Source of the DNA: Forficula auricularia
Taxonomy: Eukaryota > Arthropoda > Insecta > Dermaptera > Forficulidae
Assembly (NCBI GenBank): GCA_024734495.1
Contig: JALMQS010000153.1
Span: 11,333,715 to 11,397,714, forward strand
Length of the DNA stretch: 64,000 nt
Reading direction: 5' to 3'
A program made the position numbers and the translations under genes. The notes beneath the pieces were generated by a model. That model was not told the origin of the DNA. It did no database searches and saw only the letters and a list, made by a program, of their open reading frames with translations. Positions within the stretch are counted from its first letter, which is position 1; each line of letters begins with the position of its first letter. Below, piece after piece: positions 36,336 to 45,492 of this stretch.

Positions 36336-37148
36336 ATGGAAGAAAATGGCCAATTACCTTTTTTAGATGCCATTATGATCAAGAAAGGTCAACAAATTAT
36401 AACAGATGTTTACACAAAACCAACTAAATCGAATAGGATGATAGATTTCAACTCATATCATCCCATGAATCAAAAAATGTCGATTATATATGGTGAGTTG
36501 ACAAGAATAAACCGAATATCACATGAAACTTTTCGAAAAAGAAATTTAAATAATTTCACCCTAAAATGTGAAGAAAATGGTTATCCAAGGGAGTTGGTAG
36601 ATACATTGAGTAGGAGATACTATGTAAATCAATTCAAGAAAAGAAAAAAACCAGATAATTGTTTGAGATTTGTGGGTTCAATGACGTATATACCAAGATT
36701 AACTGATTTACTTGTTGAAATGTTTAAGAGGAAGGGTGTATTGTTGGCAAAGCGTCCAGTAAAACCCCTTCTAACATTGTATAAGAGCCCAAAAATCAAG
36801 TGTTTCCAAAGTGAGTGCAATGTTGTTTATCGAGTAAATTGTATGAATTGTGATAAGTTCTATATTGGTGAAACTGGAAGATTACTAAAAACAAGACTAA
36901 TAGAACATGATAAATCTGTAATTAATCAAAAATTAGTGTCAGCATTGGCTATCCATTCTATAGATTTAGACCATAGTTTCAATTTTAATGAAGTATCTAT
37001 TGTGTGCAGAGAAAGTGATATATTTATTAGAAAAATGAAAGAGTCTTTGCACATATTGAAAAATAGAAGCTGTGTGGTCAATTTTAAAGTTGATACTGAA
37101 AATAATGTAAAATACTATAGTAATCTAATTGATAAATTAATAAGATGA
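36336..37148 (+). pseudogene. PLE unit 2, 5'-truncated RT-GIY-YIG, frames fused
   Basis: Starts inside the RT C-terminus (MEENGQLPFLDAIMIKK) and runs without interruption through the thumb-like region into the GIY-YIG endonuclease, 270 residues in all. At the domain junction this copy has seven A's (36654-36660 region) against six in the three other copies, so RT and endonuclease are in one frame. The catalytic RT motifs A-C are missing, so the copy cannot be autonomous. Confidence 0.88.
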
Positions 37149-37894
37149 TACTCTAGCACATTGTTGTTTGGTTTAAGTAGTGGTTTTGTAGAATTGATAT
37201 TAAAAGAAAATTGTTTCTTCAGTGTAGCATTTTATAAATGTATATTAAAGGCATATATGAGTTGTATATTTGTTGTCAAAAATGGCTGTTTGATGTTGAA
37301 TTGAATGGTGGAAGTGAAAGGAAGAAAGGGGAGAAAATAAATTTTTTTAATTTTTTATATATTTTTTTGTAAGAGGGTTCTAAATGTACTTTGAGAGAAT
37401 TCTAGTGTTTTTTTTTTTTTTTTTCAACTGAGGTGCTGGTGTTTATTAACCTGCAAGGTTGGTAGTAGAATAAGACAATGGAAAGTAAATTTGTCATTTG
37501 AGAGTAAAAAAATAATTTTGAAATTGGAGTAGAAGTAAATGATTTTTTGATTGTCTGCATTGATTGTTAATTTCTTAATTTATTGTGTTGTTCAGTGGAG
37601 ATTCATATAGTTGTATCCTGTTGTTTTTAAGGTTGCGATTGATAGTTGCTTATATTAAAAGAATTGTAAAGGTAAGCTGTGAAATAGCCATGTTTTTATG
37701 TTAATGACAAGAAATTTTTATTAAAAGAATTTCCAAAAATAATTTTATTTATATATTATTTGAACAAGGGAATTAAAATTCTGTCTCTTCAGGTTATCTA
37801 CAGCTTGCCTGTTATATGTGTTTTCTGAATGTGAGATGCCACAGGAGAATGAGGTGTTAACTGATATTGAAAATGTTGCTATGTCTTACTAGGG

Positions 37895-37976
37895 GTAAGT
37901 AATTGATGGTTTAAATATGATGAAAATACTGCTGTAATGTTTCTTGTATTGCAAATTGATATGCTGTGTATTTTAG
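37895..37976 (+). other. Predicted pLTR intron
   Basis: Donor GGG|GTAAGTAATT, acceptor GTGTATTTTAG, 82 bp. D. virilis Penelope is known to carry a short (about 75 bp) intron in its terminal repeat, which this matches in place and size. Equivalent introns: 41425-41506 and 44955-45036. In the inverted unit the acceptor AG is GG. Confidence 0.65.
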
Positions 37977-37977
37977 A

Positions 37978-38011
37978 CTGAAGATGGCAGAGAATATCCG
38001 CCGAAACTGTC
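37978..38011 (+). ncRNA. PLE hammerhead ribozyme-like motif
   Basis: CTGAAGA, stem II with GGC/GCC base (TGGCAGAGAATATCCGCC), GAAAC, TGTC. Position in the terminal repeat matches hammerheads described in Penelope-like elements. Stem I is weak (GA/TC). Same motif at 41508-41541, 45038-45071 and, on the minus strand, 34925-34958. Confidence 0.65.
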
Positions 38012-38208
38012 TCCATGTGAAACAACAATAAAAAATTATGAAAAAGAAGATAGTTGTTCAATAATTAACCTTCTCCTGATCATAAGGAAACGATCAACAG
38101 TTTCCGAGTGTTTTTCATAAAGCCTCATTTGAGATAATTAATTTAAAATAAAAACAATTATAGTAACTTTATTTATTTAAAAATTGAGGTAAAAAGTTGT
38201 CATTCATC

Positions 38209-40200
38209 ATGAGTAATGATGAAATAATGGAGGTCAATACTAGTTTCAGGTTTTCTATTGCCCTTTTGAAGTCCTCTGGACAGATATATAAGGACTTTAG
38301 AGCCTTGGAGAGTATGTACTCCAAAGTGTCAAAAATAAAAAGTAGAATACACATTCTTTTGCGGTGCAAGAAAGGTGGTTTTTGCCCAAACTTTATAACA
38401 AATAAGATGAGGAAGCTGGAAGAAGTGGTACCTATAACAAGTAGAAGATTTTCGCAAACCTATAAGACACAGTTGGACAAACTAAAAAGAACCATATTGC
38501 TTTCGGAAATAAGCGAAGCACATTCAGTTGAAGAATATTTATATATATCATTGGGTCAACTATGGATGAAGGTGAAGAATGGTGCAAGTCCTGAATTGTA
38601 TAATGCCTTACAGTCATTTTTTGAGAAGTATTATAATAGACATTATGTAAAGGATATGCAAAGAGTCAATAAGAAATTAAATGTTTTAAAAAAACCAAGT
38701 GTTCTTAGAGAAAACAGTTGCAATGATATAGACAATGTAATGAATAAATCTATGTTGGAGTTACCTCCAGTGGTATGTAGGATATTAAATTATGGTGACA
38801 AGTTTTCATATGTTTCAAGTGAAGTGAAATCGCCCAATAATAGATTTCTAGATCTGGTTTGTGAGATGGAAAAACACCTAAGGAACATTCAACCTGAATT
38901 AGATAGAAATCAAACTCGATCTAAAATGAATAACTTGTTAAATAATTATTTACATAATTTTTCACCAACGCTGGAGGAAAAACAATTATCGAAAGATATA
39001 AGAGAGACAAAAAAATTCATACAAGACAATAAAGATAAGATACAAGTGCTGTTATCGGATAAATCAAATATAACTGTTGTAATGGACAGATCAGAATACA
39101 ACAATAAAATTAAACTAATATTATCGGATAAGGAAAAATTTCAAGAGGCTAGATTGACAGCACTGGTTACATTGCAGAAGAGAATTATTAAGATTCTTGG
39201 ACAATTTTTGTCTTTAGAAATTTTAGACAAAAGAACCTATAATCTTATGAGACCTAGTGTTTCAAAACCTTGTCATATATATGCATTAGTAAAGGCCCAC
39301 AAACCTGAAATGCCTTTGAGAATTATTGTGTCATCGGTGGGTTCTCCGATAAATGGTTTAAGCAGGTTTTACTCAAGAATATTGAGTGCCATTATTACTA
39401 ATAACAATAGGATATTAAACACCTATGATCTAATAACGAAAACTAAAATGATAAAGTTGGAACATGAAGAGGTTTTAGTCTCTTTTGATGTGATTGACAT
39501 GTTCGGGTCGATTAGCATTGAACTGGCTCTAAGTATCCTAAATGATAGATGGGGAGACATACAAATACATACGTGTTTGGATAAAGAATTATTTATGGAA
39601 GGATTGACTCTTTGTTTAAGAGAAAATTATTTTACATATGACAACTTAATATACACTCAAGTTAGTGGTTTACCGATGGGCGCAATATTATCGCCGGTAA
39701 TTGCAAATGTAGTAATGGATGACATTTTTTCAAAAATTATAGCTCCGTTAAATTTGCCGTTTTATTATATGTACGTGGATGATTCAATAACGGCAATAAG
39801 ATCTGAGAATGTTTCTGTAGCATTAAACTTGTTGAATGGCTATGATGCAAAAATAAAGTTCACTGCTGAAATGGAAGAAAATGGCCAATTACCTTTTTTA
39901 GATGCCATTATGATCAAGAAAGGTCAACAAATTATAACAGATGTTTACACAAAACCAACTAAATCGAATAGGATGATAGATTTCAACTCATATCATCCCA
40001 TGAATCAAAAAATGTCGATTATATATGGTGAGTTGACAAGAATAAACCGAATATCACATGAAACTTTTCGAAAAAGAAATTTAAATAATTTCACCCTAAA
40101 ATGTGAAGAAAATGGTTATCCAAGGGAGTTGGTAGATACATTGAGTAGGAGATACTATGTAAATCAATTCAAGAAAAGAAAAAACCAGATAATTGTTTGA
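38209..40200 (+). CDS. PLE unit 3 reverse transcriptase
   Basis: ATG at 38209 (MSNDEIMEV), 663 residues to TGA at 40198. The N-terminal ~300 residues are lysine-rich and of unassigned fold. Then come RT signatures: YALVKAHKPEMPLRIIVSS, motif A VLVSFDVIDMFGSI, motif B GLPMGAILSPVIANVVMDDI, motif C FYYMYVDDS and motif D/E LPFLDAIMIKKG...VYTKPT. The order and spelling are those of Penelope-like RTs, which are related to telomerase. The frame ends eleven codons after the last shared residues because the endonuclease continues in the -1 frame. A canonical slippery heptamer lies at 40179-40185, so a -1 shift would make the full RT-endonuclease. Codon use is AT-rich like the rest of the window. Confidence 0.95.
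   Translation: MSNDEIMEVNTSFRFSIALLKSSGQIYKDFRALESMYSKVSKIKSRIHILLRCKKGGFCPNFITNKMRKLEEVVPITSRRFSQTYKTQLDKLKRTILLSEISEAHSVEEYLYISLGQLWMKVKNGASPELYNALQSFFEKYYNRHYVKDMQRVNKKLNVLKKPSVLRENSCNDIDNVMNKSMLELPPVVCRILNYGDKFSYVSSEVKSPNNRFLDLVCEMEKHLRNIQPELDRNQTRSKMNNLLNNYLHNFSPTLEEKQLSKDIRETKKFIQDNKDKIQVLLSDKSNITVVMDRSEYNNKIKLILSDKEKFQEARLTALVTLQKRIIKILGQFLSLEILDKRTYNLMRPSVSKPCHIYALVKAHKPEMPLRIIVSSVGSPINGLSRFYSRILSAIITNNNRILNTYDLITKTKMIKLEHEEVLVSFDVIDMFGSISIELALSILNDRWGDIQIHTCLDKELFMEGLTLCLRENYFTYDNLIYTQVSGLPMGAILSPVIANVVMDDIFSKIIAPLNLPFYYMYVDDSITAIRSENVSVALNLLNGYDAKIKFTAEMEENGQLPFLDAIMIKKGQQIITDVYTKPTKSNRMIDFNSYHPMNQKMSIIYGELTRINRISHETFRKRNLNNFTLKCEENGYPRELVDTLSRRYYVNQFKKRKNQIIV
40179..40185 (+). promoter_or_regulatory. 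Putative -1 ribosomal frameshift site
   Basis: A_AAA_AAC in the correct phase: zero-frame codons AGA AAA AAC CAG. Slipping back one base reads CCA GAT AAT, entering the GIY-YIG frame exactly. The zero-frame stop TGA is four codons later. I see no strong stem-loop directly downstream. Confidence 0.45.
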
Positions 40201-40682
40201 GATTTGTGGGTTCAATGACGTATATACCAAGATTAACTGATTTACTTGTTGAAATGTTTAAGAGGAAGGGTGTATTGTTGGCAAAGCGTCCAGTAAAACC
40301 CCTTCTAACATTGTATAAGAGCCCAAAAATCAAGTGTTTCCAAAGTGAGTGCAATGTTGTTTATCGAGTAAATTGTATGAATTGTGATAAGTTCTATATT
40401 GGTGAAACTGGAAGATTACTAAAAACAAGACTAATAGAACATGATAAATCTGTAATTAATCAAAAATTAGTGTCAGCATTGGCTATCCATTCTATAGATT
40501 TAGACCATAGTTTCAATTTTAATGAAGTATCTATTGTGTGCAGAGAAAGTGATATATTTATTAGAAAAATGAAAGAGTCTTTGCACATATTGAAAAATAG
40601 AAGCTGTGTGGTCAATTTTAAAGTTGATACTGAAAATAATGTAAAATACTATAGTAATCTAATTGATAAATTAATAAGATGA
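40197..40682 (+). CDS. PLE unit 3 GIY-YIG endonuclease domain
   Basis: About 161 residues in the -1 frame relative to the RT, with no ATG near its start (it begins at a TTG), so it is expected to be made as a fusion rather than separately. The Cys-rich zinc-finger-like block CFQSECNVVYRVNCMNC leads into KFYIGETGRLLKTRLIEH, with the VVY...YIG pair, Arg and Glu/His positions of Penelope GIY-YIG endonucleases, which nick target DNA for priming. It ends DKLIR at 40680. The same domain is fused in frame to RT in unit 2. Confidence 0.92.
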   Translation: MRFVGSMTYIPRLTDLLVEMFKRKGVLLAKRPVKPLLTLYKSPKIKCFQSECNVVYRVNCMNCDKFYIGETGRLLKTRLIEHDKSVINQKLVSALAIHSIDLDHSFNFNEVSIVCRESDIFIRKMKESLHILKNRSCVVNFKVDTENNVKYYSNLIDKLIR

Positions 40683-41710
40683 TACTCTAGCACATTGTTG
40701 TTTGGTTTAAGTAGTGGTTTTGTAGAATTGATATTAAAAGAAAATTGTTTCTTCAGTGTAGCATTTTATAAATGTATATTAAAGGCATATATGAGTTGTA
40801 TATTTGTTGTCAAAAATGGCTGTTTGATGTTGAATTGAATGGTGGAAGTGAAAGGAAGAAAGGGGAGAAAATAAATTTTTTTAATTTTTTATATATTTTT
40901 TTGTAAGAGGGTTCTAAATGTACTTTGAGAGAATTCTAGTGTTTTTTTTTTTTTCAACTGAGGTGCTGGTGTTTATTAACCTGCAAGGTTGGTAGTAGAA
41001 TAAGACAATGGAAAGTAAATTTGTCATTTGAGAGTAAAAAAATAATTTTGAAATTGGAGTAGAAGTAAATGATTTTTTGATTGTCTGCATTGATTGTTAA
41101 TTTCTTAATTTATTGTGTTGTTCAGTGGAGATTCATATAGTTGTATCCTGTTGTTTTTAAGGTTGCGATTGATAGTTGCTTATATTAAAAGAATTGTAAA
41201 GGTAAGCTGTGAAATAGCCATGTTTTTATGTTAATGACAAGAAATTTTTATTAAAAGAATTTCCAAAAATAATTTTATTTATATATTATTTGAACAAGGG
41301 AATTAAAATTCTGTCTCTTCAGGTTATCTACAGCTTGCCTGTTATATGTGTTTTCTGAATGTGAGATGCCACAGGAGAATGAGGTGTTAACTGATATTGA
41401 AAATGTTGCTATGTCTTACTAGGGGTAAGTAATTGATGGTTTAAATATGATGAAAATACTGCTGTAATGTTTCTTGTATTGCAAATTGATATGCTGTGTA
41501 TTTTAGACTGAAGATGGCAGAGAATATCCGCCGAAACTGTCTCCATGTGAAACAACAATAAAAAATTATGAAAAAGAAGATAGTTGTTCAATAATTAACC
41601 TTCTCCTGATCATAAGGAAACGATCAACAGTTTCCGAGTGTTTTTCATAAAGCCTCATTTGAGATAATTAATTTAAAATAAAAACAATTATAGTAACTTT
41701 ATTTATTTAA
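40683..41710 (+). repeat. PLE terminal repeat between units 3 and 4
   Basis: Near-identical to 37149-38180 except for a shorter T-run. Contains the intron 41425-41506 and hammerhead-like core 41508-41541. Confidence 0.88.
41508..41541 (+). ncRNA. PLE hammerhead ribozyme-like motif
   Basis: Identical to the 37978 copy: CTGAAGA, stem II, GAAAC, TGTC. Confidence 0.65.
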
Positions 41711-41738
41711 AAATTGAGGTAAAAAGTTGTCATTCATC

Positions 41739-43730
41739 ATGAGTAATGATGAAATAATGGAGGTCAATACTAGTTTCAGGTTTTCTATTGCCCTTTTGAA
41801 GTCCTCTGGACAGATATATAAGGACTTTAGAGCCTTGGAGAGTATGTACTCCAAAGTGTCAAAAATAAAAAGTAGAATACACATTCTTTTGCGGTGCAAG
41901 AAAGGTGGTTTTTACCCAAACTTTATAACAAATAAGATGAGGAAGCTGGAAGAAGTGGTACCTATAACAAGTAGAAGATTTTCGCAAACCTATAAGACAC
42001 AGTTAGACAAACTAAAAAGAACCATATTGCTTTCGGAAATAAGCGAAGCACATTCAGTTGAAGAATATTTATATATATCATTGGGTCAACTATGGATGAA
42101 GGTGAAGAATGGTGCAAGTCCTGAATTGTATAATGCCTTACAGTCATTTTTTGAGAAGTATTATAATAGACATTATGTAAAGGATATGCAAAGAGTCAAT
42201 AAGAAATTAAATGTTTTAAAAAAACCAAGTGTTCTTAGAGAAAACAGTTGCAATGATATAGACAATGTAATGAATAAATCTATGTTGGAGTTACCTCCAG
42301 TGGTATGTAGGATATTAAATTATGGTGACAAGTTTTCATATGTTTCAAGTGAAGTGAAATCGCCCAATAATAGATTTCTAGATCTGGTTTGTGAGATGGA
42401 AAAACACCTAAGGAACATTCAACCTGAATTAGATAGAAATCAAACTCGATCTAAAATGAATAACTTGTTAAATAATTATTTACATAATTTTTCACCAACG
42501 CTGGAGGAAAAACAATTATCGAAAGATATAAGAGAGACAAAAAAATTCATACAAGACAATAAAGATAAGATACAAGTGCTGTTATCGGATAAATCAAATA
42601 TAACTGTTGTAATGGACAGATCAGAATACAACAATAAAATTAAACTAATATTATCGGATAAGGAAAAATTTCAAGAGGCTAGATTGACAGCACTGGTTAC
42701 ATTGCAGAAGAGAATTATTAAGATTCTTGGACAATTTTTGTCTTTAGAAATTTTAGACAAAAGAACCTATAATCTTATGAGACCTAGTGTTTCAAAACCT
42801 TGTCATATATATGCATTAGTAAAGGCCCACAAACCTGAAATGCCTTTGAGAATTATTGTGTCATCGGTGGGTTCTCCGATAAATGGTTTAAGCAGGTTTT
42901 ACTCAAGAATATTGAGTGCCATTATTACTAATAACAATAGGATATTAAACACCTATGATCTAATAACGAAAACTAAAATGATAAAGTTGGAACATGAAGA
43001 AGTTTTAGTCTCTTTTGATGTGATTGACATGTTCGGGTCGATTAGCATTGAGCTGGCTCTAAGTATCCTAAATGATAGATGGGGAGACATACAAATACAT
43101 ACGTGTTTGGATAAAGAATTATTTATGGAAGGATTGACTCTTTGTTTAAGAGAAAATTATTTTACATATGACAACTTAATATACACTCAAGTTAGTGGTT
43201 TACCGATGGGCGCAATATTATCGCCGGTAATTGCAAATGTAGTAATGGATGACATTTTTTCAAAAATTATAGCTCCGTTAAATTTGCCGTTTTATTATAT
43301 GTACGTGGATGATTCAATAACGGCAATAAGATCTGAGAATGTTTCTGTAGCATTAAACTTGTTGAATGGCTATGATGCAAAAATAAAGTTCACTGCTGAA
43401 ATGGAAGAAAATGGCCAATTACCTTTTTTAGATGCCATTATGATCAAGAAAGGTCAACAAATTATAACAGATGTTTACACAAAACCAACTAAATCGAATA
43501 GGATGATAGATTTCAACTCATATCATCCCATGAATCAAAAAATGTCGATTATATATGGTGAGTTGACAAGAATAAACCGAATATCACATGAAACTTTTCG
43601 AAAAAGAAATTTAAATAATTTCACCCTAAAATGTGAAGAAAATGGTTATCCAAGGGAGTTGGTAGATACATTGAGTAGGAGATACTATGTAAATCAATTC
43701 AAGAAAAGAAAAAACCAGATAATTGTTTGA
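41739..43730 (+). CDS. PLE unit 4 reverse transcriptase
   Basis: Second full-length RT, 663 residues from ATG 41739 to TGA 43728-43730, with all motifs of the unit 3 protein (SFDVIDMFGSI, GLPMGAILSPV, YVDDS). The one amino-acid difference I see is Tyr for Cys near residue 60 (TTTTACCC against TTTTGCCC). Other changes, such as GAGG/GAAG and GAAC/GAGC, are silent. The six-A junction and slippery heptamer (43709-43715) are conserved. Both copies have intact motifs and long open frames, so the lineage was active very recently. Confidence 0.95.
   Translation: MSNDEIMEVNTSFRFSIALLKSSGQIYKDFRALESMYSKVSKIKSRIHILLRCKKGGFYPNFITNKMRKLEEVVPITSRRFSQTYKTQLDKLKRTILLSEISEAHSVEEYLYISLGQLWMKVKNGASPELYNALQSFFEKYYNRHYVKDMQRVNKKLNVLKKPSVLRENSCNDIDNVMNKSMLELPPVVCRILNYGDKFSYVSSEVKSPNNRFLDLVCEMEKHLRNIQPELDRNQTRSKMNNLLNNYLHNFSPTLEEKQLSKDIRETKKFIQDNKDKIQVLLSDKSNITVVMDRSEYNNKIKLILSDKEKFQEARLTALVTLQKRIIKILGQFLSLEILDKRTYNLMRPSVSKPCHIYALVKAHKPEMPLRIIVSSVGSPINGLSRFYSRILSAIITNNNRILNTYDLITKTKMIKLEHEEVLVSFDVIDMFGSISIELALSILNDRWGDIQIHTCLDKELFMEGLTLCLRENYFTYDNLIYTQVSGLPMGAILSPVIANVVMDDIFSKIIAPLNLPFYYMYVDDSITAIRSENVSVALNLLNGYDAKIKFTAEMEENGQLPFLDAIMIKKGQQIITDVYTKPTKSNRMIDFNSYHPMNQKMSIIYGELTRINRISHETFRKRNLNNFTLKCEENGYPRELVDTLSRRYYVNQFKKRKNQIIV
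43709..43715 (+). promoter_or_regulatory. Putative -1 ribosomal frameshift site
   Basis: Same A_AAA_AAC heptamer and phase as at 40179-40185. Confidence 0.45.
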
Positions 43731-44212
43731 GATTTGTGGGTTCAATGACGTATATACCAAGATTAACTGATTTACTTGTTGAAATGTTTAAGAGGAAGGG
43801 TGTATTGTTGGCAAAGCGTCCAGTAAAACCCCTTCTAACATTGTATAAGAGCCCAAAAATCAAGTGTTTCCAAAGTGAGTGCAATGTTGTTTATCGAGTA
43901 AATTGTATGAATTGTGATAAGTTCTATATTGGTGAAACTGGAAGATTACTAAAAACAAGACTAATAGAACATGATAAATCTGTAATTAATCAAAAATTAG
44001 TGTCAGCATTGGCTATCCATTCTATAGATTTAGACCATAGTTTCAATTTTAATGAAGTATCTATTGTGTGCAGAGAAAGTGATATATTTATTAGAAAAAT
44101 GAAAGAGTCTTTGCACATATTGAAAAATAGAAGCTGTGTGGTCAATTTTAAAGTTGATACTGAAAATAATGTAAAATACTATAGTAATCTAATTGATAAA
44201 TTAATAAGATGA
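43727..44212 (+). CDS. PLE unit 4 GIY-YIG endonuclease domain
   Basis: Same protein as 40197-40682, again one frame back from the RT. The VVY...FYIGETGR core, Cys cluster and C-terminal DKLIR are intact. It overlaps the end of the RT frame by four bases, and the nearest in-frame ATG comes after the start of the shared region, so independent translation of the whole domain is unlikely. Confidence 0.92.
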   Translation: MRFVGSMTYIPRLTDLLVEMFKRKGVLLAKRPVKPLLTLYKSPKIKCFQSECNVVYRVNCMNCDKFYIGETGRLLKTRLIEHDKSVINQKLVSALAIHSIDLDHSFNFNEVSIVCRESDIFIRKMKESLHILKNRSCVVNFKVDTENNVKYYSNLIDKLIR

Positions 44213-45238
44213 TACTCTAGCACATTGTTGTTTGGTTTAAGTAGTGGTTTTGTAGAATTGATATTAAAAGAAAATTGTTTCTTCAGTGTAGCATTTTATA
44301 AATGTATATTAAAGGCATATATGAGTTGTATATTTGTTGTCAAAAATGGCTGTTTGATGTTGAATTGAATGGTGGAAGTGAAAGGAAGAAAGGGGAGAAA
44401 ATAAATTTTTTTAATTTTTTATATATTTTTTTGTAAGAGGGTTCTAAATGTACTTTGAGAGAATTCTAGTGTTTTTTTTTTTTTCAACTGAGGTGCTGGT
44501 GTTTATTAACCTGCAAGGTTGGTAGTAGAATAAGACAATGGAAAGTAAATTTGTCATTTGAGAGTAAAAAAATAATTTTGAAATTGGAGTAGAAGTGAAT
44601 GATTTTTTGATTGTCTGCATTGATTGTTAATTTCTTAATTTATTGTGTTGTTCAGTGGAGATTCATATAGTTGTATCCTGTTGTTTTTAAGGTTGCGATT
44701 GATAGTTGCTTATATTAAAAGAATTGTAAAGGTAAGCTGTGAAATAGCCATGTTTTTATTTTAATGACAAGAAATTTTTATTAAAAGAATTTCCAAAAAT
44801 AATTTTATTTATATATTATTTGAACAAGGGAATTAAAATTCTGTCTCTTCAGGTTATCTACAGCTTGCCTGTTATATGTGTTTTCTGAATGTGAGATGCC
44901 ACAGGAGAATGAGGTGTTAACTGATATTGAAAATGTTGCTATGTCTTACTAGGGGTAAGTAATTGATGGTTTAAATATGATGAAAATACTGCTGTAATGT
45001 TTCTTGTATTGCAAATTGATATGCTGTGTATTTTAGACTGAAGATGGCAGAGAATATCCGCCGAAACTGTCTCCATGTGAAACAACAATAAAAAATTATG
45101 AAAAAGAAGATAGTTGTTCAATAATTAACCTTCTCCTGATCATAAGGAAACGATCAACAGTTTCCGAGTGTTTTTCATAAAGCCTCATTTGAGATAATTA
45201 ATTTAAAATAAAAACAATTATAGTAACTTTATTTATTT
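44213..45238 (+). repeat. PLE 3' terminal repeat, right end of array
   Basis: Last copy, ending TAACTTTATTTATTT where it meets an older PLE fragment. Two substitutions relative to 40683-41710 were seen (GTAAATG to GTGAATG, TATGTT to TATTTT). Intron 44955-45036 is conserved. Confidence 0.88.
45038..45071 (+). ncRNA. PLE hammerhead ribozyme-like motif
   Basis: Third plus-strand copy, identical to the other two. Confidence 0.65.
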
Positions 45239-45395
45239 TTAATTTTATTTAAAATTCCGGAATAATATTTACTATTATTTTCCGTGTCTACCTTATAATT
45301 CACAATTTCAGTTAAGTTCTTTCTTATAATTTTAGTTGTCAAATAGAATTTGAATTCTGACAGACGGTTTGTGAAATAGTTTTTAACTTTCAATG
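45228..45395 (-). pseudogene. C-terminal fragment of a second, diverged PLE
   Basis: The minus strand reads KNLTEIVNYKVDTENNSKYY, then SGILNKIKNK and stop, clearly homologous to the array's VVNFKVDTENNVKYYSNLIDKLIR C-terminus but only about half identical. It is a different, older PLE lineage lying directly against the right edge of the array, in opposite orientation. The array edge falls at its stop codon. Confidence 0.7.
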
Positions 45396-45412
45396 TTTAT
45401 ATAATAACGACC

Positions 45413-45492
45413 AGTACCCGGCGTGCCTACGGCACGCCCAGCACCGCTCGGCCCTCCGGGCTGGTGGCCCTGGCGGGCAGCGTCTCGAGATG
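45413..45492. repeat. GC-rich hairpin island
   Basis: About 80 bp of >70% GC inside >75% AT DNA, with a perfect hairpin GGCGTGCC-TAC-GGCACGCC. On the minus strand the hairpin is followed five bases later by CTGG|T, resembling a Helitron 3' end (hairpin then CTRR-T). No matching 5' TC end was identified. Confidence 0.4.

Larger units (their letters stand above)
37149..38180 (+). repeat. PLE terminal repeat (pLTR) between units 2 and 3
   Basis: About 1.03 kb of noncoding sequence following the endonuclease stop and preceding the next RT, near-identical to 40683-41710 and 44213-45238. It includes a T-run (about 20 T here, 12 in the others), a predicted 82-bp intron (37895-37976) and a hammerhead-like motif (37978-38011). 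It presumably serves as promoter/5' UTR for unit 3. Confidence 0.85.
34786..45238 (+). mobile_element. Penelope-like element tandem array
   Basis: Four units: inverted partial (34786-36325, minus), 5'-truncated plus unit (36336 to about 38180), and two full plus units with exact 3530-bp period (about 38181-41710 and 41711-45238). Both outer edges end in the same terminal sequence in opposite orientation (AATTAATTATCTCAAATGAGG and its complement). Tandem units with head-to-head inverted partial copies are typical of Penelope-like retroelements. The two full units differ by only a handful of substitutions, so the array is young. Confidence 0.93.

Noticed and set aside
35787..36353. A complete 188-residue minus-strand gene
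   Set aside because: The first ~10 residues come from the head-to-head junction; the rest is a truncated PLE endonuclease.
38169..38617. Minus-strand frames over the PLE RT (also at 41699-42147)
   Set aside because: Antisense shadows repeated identically in each PLE unit.
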